The position numbers and the translations under genes were made by a program. A stretch of 64,000 bases of DNA from Archegozetes longisetosus (lineage: Eukaryota; Arthropoda; Arachnida; Sarcoptiformes; Trhypochthoniidae), in assembly GCA_018873245.2 (NCBI GenBank), contig JAEMBT020000008.1, positions 930,001 through 994,000 of the forward strand, read 5' to 3'. The notes beneath the pieces were generated by a model. That model was not told the origin of the DNA. It saw only the letters and a list, made by a program, of their open reading frames with translations, and searched no databases. Numbering within the stretch: position 1 is the stretch's first letter; each line of letters opens with the position of its first letter. Shown here piece after piece: positions 28,228 to 41,600 of the stretch.

Positions 28228-30643
28228 ATGATAAATAAAAATAAGCAGATTTTGACATTGGTTTGGGTTACAAAAGATAATAAAATACTATTAGGACTTA
28301 AGAAAAGAGGTCATGGAATGGGATTCTGGAATGGATTCGGCGGTAAAGTTCAAAGCGAAGAAACTATCGAGAGCGCAGCCAAAAGGTTTGTCGAATTTAT
28401 TATCCTATCATTTATTAGTGATGTCTACCGCAGGAACTCACTTTCAAAAACGTAATTGCAAAATTAGTTCAATTTCTATTAATAGATTATTGTTTTCGTT
28501 CAAATATAGCTTAAAGTGACTGTTAGTGTGCCTAAAAAGTGCCGCTTTTGAGCATCTACTTCATTTAAAAACTTGTGCCGAATTTCTTTCCAACTTTTTG
28601 ACTTTTCTGAATTCATTTCGAACCGAACTATTTTAACAACTATTCTGTTATTCGATTTGCTGTGATTTGAATGCATTGAAACATAAGCACATTGATTCAA
28701 ACTAATAATTGTTTGAACTGATTGCTTCAATAAACTATAGGTTGCATCCATACTATGCAAGTGTAGACTAATGAGGAGAAAATTGACATGAAAATGTTTT
28801 GTCAAACAAGATACATATAACATTTAACGGCATTGAAGAGATGAAAACGTCAACTTATTAGTAACATGTAATTTACTCGAGTTCTAACTGTGTTTCATAG
28901 ATCAAACACGAAAGATCATAGATTAAGATATTTCATTTTAAAATTGATAGATTGGAAGAGTTTTTCTCACTTTTTTCACTTTCTTCACAATTTGATCAGA
29001 ATTTTGATTCATTTCGATAGTAATGAGAATACATTTTATTTATCGAAACGCATGTCTTTTACTTATTTATGTTATAACTATATCTTTCAATGAACTTATT
29101 GATAATCTAAAGTTTATCAACCTTTATCGTTAACTCAATGACTCGTCTCTTAAGTTCTATCTATGATTGAGTGTCTTTTTCTATTCTTTCACTTTGCAGT
29201 TAACTTGTTTTTCTAAACTTTAAAATAATTATACTTTGATGTCAACTTTTTCCATATTAGTCTACAAAAGTTTCTAAACTTTTCGTTTGTTTTGTATAAT
29301 GTACACTTCTTCAAAATAAAAAGGAGAATAGTAAAAAGTTTGTTTCACAACAAATCACAAAATTCAATTCTTAGCTTTGAAAACACCTTTAGTCGTATAT
29401 ATTATCATATAATAGATTAAAGTTAGAAAAAAGTTTGGGAGACTAAAGATTGATAAGATTGGGTTTTAGAATCTAATCATTTGACTCAAAAGTGCGTAAA
29501 GGCTGCTTTAATATAATCAAAGTTTATTGTCTTTATGATCATGCATAATTCGTGATTTGTTGTGAAACAAACTTTTTACTATTCTCCTTTTTATTTTGAA
29601 GAAGTGTACAGTCTTCCGCGATGTTTAAATGGAAGAAAAAAGTTGCAATAATTAATAAGTTGTAAAAGTTCGAACAGCCACTTCTTAATCTTAATCTTTA
29701 CTTAGTCATAGAATGTCTTAAGTATTGACGTTATTTATTTGATATAATGACACAATTTTGCTATGTGTTCAATGCAGAACTTTTTCCGTTTTCTTAATTA
29801 ACGGCAATTATCATGAATTGTCTAGAACAACACTTACAGCGACACTAAAGTATAACGGAAATGGTCAAATTCCTTTTGAAGAAGCACTCTGAAACCATTG
29901 GATTTCTTATAGGAAGTCTTCGCGAGGAAAGAAAAAATAATAAAAAATAAAATAGTAATTCCTCGAAACAGTAATTTAAAATGAACTTTCAGTTACTTAT
30001 AATTTGTAAAACTTGCGTACAATTACATAATTTACCAATTAAAAGTTTTAGTTCAATTAGTTGTGATTCTAAACTTGAATACAGGTTCAAACATATTAAA
30101 GGCATAAGATGTCGAAATAGTTAGGGCGAATTCTCAGTTTTATTTCATTGAAAAAACTAAAATAATACCTTTGAATGAACTAACGCACAATTTGATTTTA
30201 CTCTTCAAATATGCAGAGAATTGTATGGAGAATCAAGATTGATTTCACTCAAACTTGAGAAGGTTGGTATCCTTACCTTTGATTTCGCGGAAAGACCATT
30301 TTTAATGGAAGTCCACATCTTCGCAACTGGCCAATTCTCTGGAGAGCCATTGGAATCAGAAGGTATTACTCTTGGTCTCTAATGAGTTTAAACTTTAGAT
30401 AAGCTGTCACGTTATTTTTATCTTGAATTCATTGACGAACAAATGATTCCAAAACGGTATCCAATCGAAGACTTACTGTATAACCACATGTGGTCAGATA
30501 TCAGGTTATGGTTTCCTCTTTTCATTAAAGGATCAAAATTTTTGGGACACTTCAAAGTTGTCAATCAAATAAAGATTGACAAATTTACATTAAAAGATAT
30601 AACAGATAATGAGTTAATTGAACCAATAGATTGTCTCCATTAA
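28228..30643 (+). CDS. MTH1/NUDT1-like Nudix protein, degenerate active site
   Basis: MTH1 hydrolyses oxidised purine dNTPs such as 8-oxo-dGTP. Exon 1 (28228-28385) encodes [20 protein letters not shown], matching MTH1 closely. Exon 2 (30217-30362) follows a 1.8-kb intron and exon 3 begins about 30399; total about 182 aa against 156 in human. The Nudix box should read RELxEExGL but here reads RELYGESRL, so one catalytic Glu and the Gly are lost. The substrate pair DD after MW is SDI ([12 protein letters not shown]). The last intron would be only 36 bp, far below all neighbours, and would add about 13 residues absent from relatives. The alternative border has no AG. The gene is recognisable, but it may be an inactive paralogue or a decaying pseudogene. 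Confidence 0.65.
29300..29610. mobile_element. MITE-like element with 59-bp perfect inverted repeats
   Basis: Positions 29300-29358 and 29552-29610 are exact reverse complements, beginning TGTACACTTCTTC. They enclose about 190 bp. If the termini are taken as CACTTCTTC, both ends are flanked by TA, as for Tc1/mariner-derived MITEs. The interior has no open frame of note. It sits in the first intron of the Nudix gene. Confidence 0.75.
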
Positions 30644-32610
30644 TACAATTTAATCGATGTATTATTATAATTTTTGATAAATCACTTTTATTCACTTTTA
30701 TTGTAAACTTATTTTGATAAATAGATTGCGTCAAATCGTTAATAGTATTAATGTTTGCTTTGTATGCGAATCTGTGCTCTATTAGCATCACTATTGCTAA
30801 CTCGTTCACTGCACTACACTTAACGTTCTAAAAGATTTTTGCTTTTATCAACACCCTTCACTCAATTCTTCCACTCTTTCAAATGTTGCAGTCAATTAAC
30901 CTATTAATAGTAAGCGTTAACTTCATAGTTTTAATAGAAAATCTTTGATTTAGAATAATTAGCAGAATCATAATGTGATTGAAGTTATTTTGACAATTAC
31001 TTGCAATAAAGCACAATACTCTGTATGGACTGAGTTCATTATTTAATATCAATTTTTATATTTGTATCGAGCATTTAAGCTAAACCAAGTATTGAAAATT
31101 GATTTGAATGTGTCAAATATTTGATTATATCCAATAAACTGTTGATATGAAACAACAGATATCTATTTTGAAATAATGTATTTAAATGGAAAGTTTGCTT
31201 AATACAACTTATAAATGAAAGAACATAAAGTGAGTTATCAAAAGATGTAAAAACAATGAGCGAATCATTTTAACTTAAATGTCACGTAGGGATTGACTGA
31301 GTTGAACATTACAATTGTGCAAACATAAGACTTGTAAGGATTTTAGAGCCAAAGACTTGCACGTATTAATTTATGAATTGAGGACTATTTGTATTTGCAA
31401 TGGATTTACACTAAAGGTTTATGGCTCTCCAATAATCATATCGTCGTATTATTTGTTCAGTGAAGAACTGTATAATTAATGCACTGACTTTATTCACTAC
31501 AAATACTGCGCTGTTTTACAGTGCAATTAAAATCCTAAACATGCATAAAAATGCATAGAAAAGCATTTTACAACTTGAGAAAACTCTTTATTTTGCTTAT
31601 TTTAATGGAATGGCTTTTTGCTAAACTTTTGCAGCAGCCGAAAAAATCAATTTGTGTCTAACTCTTAGAGGCTAAGTTGAGAATTTGCGGTTAGGTTTAA
31701 GAAGAAAAGATTGAATACAAATCGAGTGGTTAAGTGATAGAAAGAGAGCACGAGCTAAACCAAAACATTGTTTATTGCCTAAACACTTGACATTAATGTG
31801 ATTGAAGAACAACAATAAATAGGAAACTGTTCACCATTTTTATAGCCATTTCTCATTCGGGTCTGAGTTAATCGCAATTTAATCTGTGGTTCAACCCCTG
31901 GAGTGCGCGACAGACTGAATGAAACACAATTTGACTTGAATTTCGACCGGAAAGGGTCTCTCTCTTCGTCAGTGAGTCTCTCCTTTGCTCTGTTTCGCTA
32001 TCTTTGATCCTTTTTTCTAATGCATCGCAAAATGTAACACAGACTCCGTTGAAATGTATGGAAGCGCTGTTTGGCATAGAGTCTAATAGCAGTCATGATT
32101 GTATTGATTTTTAGGCCGCACCCTATATGCGAAGCATTAGAAAAGAAGTCTTTCTCTATCCCCATAGTATACAGTACATTTTCATAGCAGTTCAGCAGTT
32201 TTGGTATAGGAATTGTGGCTTTTGTTGCTTTAGATGTAAGGTTTTGCCAGTTGTGTGCAGTCAGGGTTTCACATGAAAAAGTATAAGAAATAAATGCTCG
32301 ATAAGAGAGAGGAGAGGTTTAGAGAAATGGTGACTGAGTTCTAAAAAGGCAGTCAAATATACTTTTGTACATCTTCCCTAAGAGTTCGAAATGCATTTAT
32401 TTGGATCGAATGAAAATTGGATCTGAATAGAGAGAAAGATAGAGAATTCGCTTTCAGTGTTGTGCTTATAGTTTGTGGATATGGATCTGGTTGTGATGCA
32501 CAAGTTAGAGAATAGTATTGCAATAATAATAAACTCATGTGTTTGGATGTGATGTGTGCCATAATAAATATAAGTCAATTTGGTCGAATCGGATTGCATA
32601 GCAGAGGACA
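30644..32610. promoter_or_regulatory. Region upstream of ELKS, likely 5' UTR and promoter
   Basis: About 2 kb. From about 31,600 the sequence becomes less AT-rich, with CT-rich tracts (31,950-31,990) leading to the ELKS start. No reading frame is convincing. A promoter or 5' UTR for ELKS is the natural guess, but no core element is distinct. Confidence 0.35.
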
Positions 32611-35600
32611 ATGTCAAGGGAACCGATGTATGGCGGACCCAATCCCAGTGTTGGACCGGAAATGGGACATATGTCGCGCTCATCGCGACCTATGAGACGT
32701 AGCGATGTGCCCACTTTCGGACCAGGAGGCTCGCCCTCCAAGCCATACATGAACAGCATTTCCCAGCCCCCATCAGCCCGAGGAAGTCCAATATCATCGC
32801 GCAATATAATATCTCCGACACACGCAGTCAGGAGAGGTCGCCATCACTACGGTATTAGCAGATCAAGCAATAACAGTCCTTTGACACTACCGGTCGAACA
32901 CGTCCCACAGTCGCTGAGCACTAGCAGCGCATACGGCCACGGGTTTCCCTATTACGACGACCCAGGAAGTCCTATTATGGATACCAGAACTCATAGTGGA
33001 ATTATTCACGGCCCGCGTTCTCGTTCGGGTCGAGTGCCCTTAAGAAGTTACCATTCAATGGATAGAGAACCAATTGAACGCGATTACCTAATGAGAGACC
33101 CCAGAGATCGCTCATTCGACCGCATTGATGTGACTGCTAGACATCCGCGTACTAGAGAACGATCTCTTGATAGGTCTGTGTACTTAAGAGATGACCAAAC
33201 GGCATATCGTGATCGTGAAACTATCATCGATGATCCATATCGTGATCCACATCGAGGTGTTCACACTAGTCTCGGACATTCTGTGGCATCAGATCCAAGA
33301 CATTTTGCCAGTAGAGATAGTTTTGTTATGGAGTTACAGGCAAGACTTAATGAACTTCAAAGCCAATACGGCAATGTTAAGCGTGAATTAGACGCAACTA
33401 CTCAAAAACTTGGCTCTAGTATGCATAGTATTAAAACTTTCTGGAGTCCTGAATTGAAAAAAGAGAGAGCTCTACGTAAAGAAGAAGCCGCCAAATATGC
33501 TTTAATTAATGATCAGCTCAAGATTTTAAGATCTGAAAATCAGGTTAGTTTATATCTAATCGATCTAGTCTGTTTTTGATTGATTCATTCTTTCAGTCAG
33601 TTTTTGTAAAACTCAATTCTAATACTACGTTGAATATTGCACGATTGAGAAAAATTTCACGAAAATTCACCATTATTTTCATAGAACGTATTAATTTGAA
33701 AAGCAGGTGAAACTATGATAACAAGAATAATGTCATAACAGTAACAATTAGTGAATCGCACGTGCGCTAACGAATACGTGCTGTGTTTCAAGTCTGTGTT
33801 ACAACAAAGTAGTGCTTTAATTCATATATTATAATTGAAGGCTCGCAATCAACTCTCAATAGTTTTCTATATTTTTAGGTTTATTACTTTGTTTTGATAA
33901 ACTTAGTCTGAAACAATCAGTTTCAAAATTTTGATTGTGTAATATAAGGTGAAAATTTGAATGCCACAATTGCTTAAAGTTGCAGTTGTTTATGACTTGT
34001 TCAGCCCAGCCTTAAGCAAAGGCATGCATAAAGAATCAGAAAAGATCACTTTATGAATTGACATCTGTTCGTTCGTACCAGTTTCCTCTTAAGGTTTACA
34101 TTTGCTTTTCTCAGCACATGTTAGTTAAAGGGCAGCTGCCTTTTCAATGTCTCTTTACAATATCGGAACTTATCTGAGGGTTTTTTAGCAATGCTCGCAC
34201 TCTTATGACATCTGGATATCTGTTCTCTCTTTCATAACCATATCCCATTACTATGATTGGTCCTTTCCTGTTAGAAAATAAAACAAACGACCATATTTAA
34301 TGGTTGGTCATGTAAGAGTATTTGTGGTATTTCATCCTAATAGATAACCACACAAAACATCTCATATGCTATTTATTCTTAATTAAGATTTTGATTTTGA
34401 TGTACTGCACTGTTAAACATACATTTAATGATATTTATTGCAACTAATTATAATTTATCATAGCCAAAAACTACAACAAAAACAATTTATGGTCGCTTTC
34501 AGTTTCGTTTATTCAAACATTTGTTATTTCATACAACAGATTAACTTTCATTACAGACTAACTATTTTCTATATAGCACTTGTTTAATATTTGGTCATTA
34601 CTCCAGTCTGTTTTCTAACGGAAAACTATCTCTCCTATTATTAGTTTTATTGCTTTTCATCTTCTTCTCTAACATTTATATTTATTTCAATATTTCAAAT
34701 TTTATTTATTGTTAAACTTCAGTTGACTTGAAGCAAAGCAACGAAAGAAGCTTATATGACACATAACGAGATACTTAGTTTAGTAGAGAGGAGGCATCTT
34801 TTGATCAATTAATAATAATACTTTACCAAAACTGAACTAGAATTTGTGCCAATATCGATTTATACTAACATTTACGAAAAACAAACCAATAGCTATCGCA
34901 AATTTATGATTCAAATATCGATTCGGAGTGGTTCATTCAATTTTTAATTTCAGCATAAATATTTAACTATCTTATTAAATTGAATCTTTTTTTCGTATAA
35001 ATGATATAATCGTATGTCTACTGATCTCGTCGTGTCACAAAATGGTACAAATATCACTAAGTGAAAACTGATATGATGCGACCCTATTATATAAAAGAAT
35101 AAAAGTGAAGCCCAACTTTAATGATATTGAAGTTTTCACTTGTGCCACTAGAAAATGGCACCATTTATTTTACACAATTTTACATTTTAGCTTAAAGCGG
35201 TTGTAAGATGTTGCAGTTTACAATTTGTTGTGACAAGTACATAAACTACTGAAAAATTTGATCATCATTTGAAGTCTTACCTGAATTTAATCATTTGGAA
35301 TATACGGGCATAAATAGACGCTCATCCTACTATAATTGCTAAATCGATCAAAAATTTCTCATTATTGATAGAAATATGTTTAATATCGCGTGATTGTGAC
35401 ATATCTTATGAAAATAACTGTATTATTGGGTGAATTATTTTATGCATTGCAATCATAGCTAACAAAGTAAAACGCCCTCAAAAAACTAGGCATCAAATTT
35501 CAAAGAAAAAATTCATTTTTTCCTTCGAGAATGAGTCAACTTTGCAGAACTGTATGGATTACGACTACTTTTGGAGAGAATTATTAATTTTTCTATTGTA

Positions 35601-38600
35601 ATCGTTAAAAATCATGTTTACATTGTTAGTCCCAAATTGATTACACGCCACACGGGATTCAGCTTTTGCCTATTCTATGTTTAAGATCAGCTTGTCTTCA
35701 ACCAATCAATAAAGGAGAAAAAATCGATCAACAATATCTTTAAAGGAGATGGCTAAACAATTTTTATCTTCATAATCTTTAGAATCGATTATATGAGAGA
35801 ACATTTCTGGCGAAAGCTTTTTCGCTTATTAGCTTTTAGTCAAATAAGTGCTTCAGATAATTAATTCATTAAATCACAATTTGAGAAGTAGTACTGCCTT
35901 ATGCAACACTTGATAAGACAGCTGATGATAAGTCCTATCTTCATTGATTATATTTAGAATTTGAGTGACTTCCAAAGGACGTACATATTTTATAAATAAA
36001 CATTATCACAGATATAACTGAAGAAACAACTCAGACGTGTCACACTTTCTTCAAATTAAATAATCTGTGAGAATATTCTCAAAGATGACGCATCTAATTA
36101 TCTGTAAATTTTCACTAACAGTAATTATATGCTATGAAATAATTATCTGTAATCATATATTCTCAAAGTTGTATTTTTTGCATCAAAGCTGTTAGACTTT
36201 TGTAATGACCACTATTTTTCGCTCAATTGACTCATAGGGAAAAGCAATTTGAAATGAACAAAACCACTCATTACATATGACTTCAATAAAAGTTGAGTAA
36301 AAGTGAAAAACGTTAATCACACTCTGTTACCCGAAGAGACTCTGTCTATATTACCGTTATTACCAATATATGCGTGACATAACACACAAATAATAGGCAT
36401 GAGGTAATCAATTTTGCCTCTATTTTCATACAATCCGTAGTGTTATTCTAGGGTTATTTACAACAAACTCGCACTAAATTGTACGAATCCTCGAATCCAA
36501 CGTAAACTGAATTTAATGTGTTTGTTCTGTCAAATTATATTTGTAGCTCTCCATAGAATATGAAGCATTCGATTAGTGCAATCTGTTATATGGAATCTGT
36601 TTCGACCATTTGCTTTTTAACTTTAGAGTCAAATTATGTTGAATCTGAAAAATCGATACAAATGTAGCATCACTTCTAAAAATAATTTCAGCTGATTTCA
36701 AATGCAAATTATGTTCACTTAAAATGTGCTCAATACAAATGAGGTTAGGTTCACTGCAATTCATTATAATTGGAGTCAATACGATCTAAATCAGACCTCT
36801 ATCCACAGCTTTTTATCTAAATTAGTATTAATTCAATTTAATATTATTGACTCAATCTATTGAAATTAATCCAATTAAATATATTAATATAAATAAGTGG
36901 TTTCCTCTTTGTAACAAATACTATCTTTTGGGAAAACCAGAAGAGAAATAGATTAGTGACAACTTTTTGTAACAATAACTTATTTGTCTGATCTCATTTA
37001 CAAATTAGATTCAGTCATATCTAAAGTTTATCTTAATGTTTTTTAGACAGCTTTCAAGCTCTTTCTCGTGAGTAATATATAAGATTAAGATAGAAATGAT
37101 GTTAATTACTTCATATCATGAAATGATAATCAAAATAGATTTTCAAGGAGAATCACGAAAGTAATGATAGATTATATTTTTAAAAGTGAGTCTTTCTCAT
37201 GATAACTCCTCAAATGTAATGGCGATAATCAATTTTTTCAACTCTTCTAAGTAAACTTTGTTGTATGAATTATTGTTTTAGCTTTAGGTTTAATTAAATG
37301 CCATTTTTCATTTTTGGTGTATGAAAGTGTGCTTTTATAACCTGGAAGGGAAACTCATTTTTAATCAACTAATTCCTATTTTTAAAAAAATTATACAATT
37401 TGTAAATGTCACAAAAATTCAATAATCTCAAAGTGCTATTAGCAAGATCTGCCTTTTAGGTATAAGTACGCTCTAACTCACATTGAGCAAACTTTAAATT
37501 TAGGTTTTAGAATTACTTTTGATTATAAGAAATTTTATCATTTCATTCTAACAATTAGTTAAAGCCTAAATTCTTAGTTTAAGTCAAATGAATTCATTTT
37601 TGAGCAGAAAATATTTTTTAATGATTTACAGAATTTATTTGGGTATCAAAAGTGATAAATTTTGTCTAATCAAACAGCTCAATCAGAGAGATTATAATTT
37701 AGAAAAAGTTTGTAAATTATTCTCAATTGAAAGATTCCACTAACAATGCAAAATAAATAGCTTATGGAGAGTGTATTGCATACAAATACTGAATATCCGA
37801 TATGAAACATTCTCTCTTTAAAACCTTTGACAGCCGATTGAAACAATCTGTTAGTGATATAAAATAACTTGTTTTTGCTGCTCAAACAACAATGTTATGG
37901 TCAAACAAATGTAATGCTACTATGGGTCTGATAAAAGTTTCATATAAGGGAAGTTGTATTTTGTTTTTTAAGCTAAATCTATTTTAAGTTAGGTTGTCAA
38001 GGAATTTAGCTGTGGCAGGGCTAGGAATTAGATGTCGAGTGTGGCCAACATTACTTTTAGTTTCATAAATAAAGTACGAAGCACATCGTAAGCTCAATGT
38101 TTTATCAAAAAATATCTTTATGATTTCATAATATAGTTTGTATATTATGTGCGAATATATAGCTTCAATAAAAGTCAAAAGTGATTTGGTTTGAAACTTT
38201 ACGTTAGCTCAGTTTAATTATTAAAACAGATACCGCGGAGGAGGATCTAAAAATATTATTTAACTGTTATCAAAATAACACTTAACTCGGCTGAGAACCA
38301 AACGCTTTTACAAGTATTTACATGAAATGCATTAAATCCTAACGTTAAGTTCAATGGAAAGCATTGTTTTGATAAGGCCCGAACAATTGTGTTTTTAATT
38401 TTTTCTAAGCTATGCTCTTTTACCTTTTAATAAATAATTGCGCTACAATACCATTAAAACAGACAAAATATCTAAAGGAAAATTAAGACATTCAAAGCAA
38501 AACGTCGTTATATTAGCTGTTGAAAGAAAATCATTTTGATTAATCGATTTTCTCCATTTATTATTGCCAATGACGAACATTTGATTATTATTAAGAAATG

Positions 38601-41600
38601 TTCAATAAGTACAGTCGCCTAATTAAAAAATTGTCTTAACATTATTAGCTGACTTGAATTACATAAAACTGCGTAAATCTAATTGAGCCAAGTTTAAAAG
38701 TCTAGGAATAACTTATTTAGTGTATTGCACCACGTCTGAAAGCTTACCATTAATTGTGGTGGTTTATTCTCATAAAATGTTAGAGGTAAAACTTATCAGA
38801 CAACAAGACTGTTCCCACGCATACAACTTGTGGTCAAAATTCGATTATAAGTTTATCGCATAAAATGTTTTGTAAATAACACTCATTGAATCAATATTTA
38901 CATTTAGGTATATAATATTTAATCAACTGCTTATATAAAGGTAATCACTGCTCAAAGTAGAAAACAACTGACACACAACTTTAGATTTTGATCATTACTG
39001 AAATACTAATTTATAGTAAACATTATTTGATGGTTAGTCAGTTTGACATCAACTGTTGTAACGATATGTCGGTTTTTCAAAATTATTAATTCACTGCCAT
39101 TTCCTATTTAGAGCTGAAATGAATTATGAAGTTTGGCTTCTGTATTAACTGTGTCACTCTGTTTTAGTTGAACAATATATCATACCTGTGCTATTGTTTA
39201 TTCATTGCTTCTCAACTAAACTCAGTAAAATCATAATAAATGAAAACCATAATGAACTAAAACTAGATATTTTCACAAAATTAAATATTAACTTTTATAA
39301 ATGATCAGCTCTTTTATTTATGTTAAAAAAATCGATTCAGATATATAAATGTTATAAATGAACTGCACCTCAACACTGTTGCAATCAAATGTCCTAAGAT
39401 TTAATGTAGAAATTTGTGATCAACTTTTATCAAATCTAATTCAGATCAAATAGTTTAACAAAAATTTATTAAAGTTTTTGTTCAAATATACACTGCTATT
39501 AATTGAGAAAACGTAGTCCTAATAAAAGTTGATTGGTTTACATATAAAAAGAGCAAATTAAGCATTAATTTGCAAAATAAACTATTTTCAATGCACAAAA
39601 TAATTAAACCAGAGAATTATGTGCAAGTATAGGTTTTGATAACTTAAACGTTAGGAGTTAATTACAAATATTAGTTTAATATTGTTGATTGAGAAAAATA
39701 AATTCTGATTACACCCCAACGCATTTAATGTGAATCCGCTTATAGAGAACATTGTTCTGCATCAAACACAGAAACCATAGTTCATTCATTTAGGATATAG
39801 TCAATCTTGGTTACAGTAAACGCTTTTGGCTGCGCAAAACCTTTCACTACAAACAGGTTAGAGTGTAATCATATTAAACTTCCTAAGTTTGAAAAGTAAA
39901 ACATTTCGAGATAAAGTTACAGATCTTTGTGGATATTTATTGTGATTTTTACACCTATGAACTAAATATGATATGAACATCTCTGATGTCTTCGCATCTT
40001 TATGCTGGAATAGAAAATTAAATAGAGACTGTGAAAATAAAGTACATTATTAGCTTGAAATTTCAATAAATTCTATTAACAATAAACAGAAGTTCATTAC
40101 GAGTTGGCTAAACATATGCTTAGTTCAAGCGACCACTATTTCTTGCGATTGCCGGCATTTACACCAAATAGTTTTCCACCGAAAGGGATTTTAACACGGT
40201 ATTTAAACTAAAATTCGGTCTTTCTACTGATTTTCGTATCCCTAAGTTTGTTCGATTTTCACCTAGCCTAATCAGGCGCTACACAGGGGCTATGGCCCAT
40301 CCACCAAAATATTTTAAATCAAAGTGAGAATAGCGTAGTGCTGCTTCAATTCTTAACTATTTTATGAAAGAATCTGCTTCTTTCATAATTGTTTTTCGCT
40401 GAAAATTCATGGGCTAGAGTGAGGATTGAGAAGAGCAGAGGATTAGGGCGAATTGATTGGTAAAATATCCTTCGGCAGAAATCAGTTTAATGGAAATGCC
40501 TGACACCATTTCTTCTAGCTAAGAAAGACTAGCTATAATATAATTAATTGAAAGCACAGAAGAAAAAACTGAAATTATTCTGTCAAAAGTGCACTTTAGG
40601 AATCCCATGAAAGCAACGCTATGGTCAGAGTATTGGCTTCTCAGTCGGGCGAAGCAGCTCGAATCCCTTGAAACCGAAAAGCAACTAAAGTATGAGATGC
40701 ACAACCAACTCATTAAAAGGCCTGCTCAAACCGAAAATGTCGTTAATAACGTAAATGAGAAAGTTAATAATGATGTTTTCGATATTGTTCTCCTTAACAA
40801 AGCCAAACATCAGTTGTTATTAAGTCATGTTATTATTGAAACGAAATTACAATAAATATTTTACTTAAGTAACATATAGAGAATCACTTCAAATAGATTT
40901 CGTATTGCTGTCAAAGTTGTTCAGCTGCAAATTCAAATCAGAAATTCAAATGATTGAGTCTGTACTGAATCAAAATGAGCTCTTAAAACACATTTCTCAC
41001 TCCTTTATTTTTGCGAAATCAGATTAAATCAAATACAAAAGATCTCATTTGGGAAATTTTTTCATAAATTAATTTGAAAAAAACAAACTATCAGTAGTCC
41101 TTTAACGTTCAAATTTGTCTGAATACTTTATGATATCCTATTAAAATGAATCCAGTTTCTCAATCATTCGTAACTTTTTACTCAAAGAGGAAATCTGAAT
41201 AACTTATTTTCCAGAATCGAATAAGAGATATGTCCTGCGGGACACCAATTGATAACCGCTGCGCTTTTGAGTAGATTCGGTTTCAAAGCTAATGTTAAGG
41301 CATGTTTTTGCATATTTTATTGATTATGAAATGCTGGCCATCACATGAAGATTCAGTGTGAATGGAAAAAACAAGTGCATCTTATAAAAATTTATGAAAC
41401 CATAAACTGGCAAAATAAACGAACAAATAGTATGCGTGTGTCTATTCTATTATTCTATTCAATAACTTATAGCAATCATTTTCTTCAGAAACAACTGATG
41501 GCTAATATGTAAACTCGAATAAATTTAAGCTAACTTTATTTAATTAAAACCAAACATTTGTGTCGGTCTATCTTCTCATTAAATCAAATTAGGACCAAAT

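Noticed and set aside
32353..32804. Three overlapping minus-strand frames at the ELKS start
   Set aside because: Shadows of the ELKS head exon and its upstream region without motifs.
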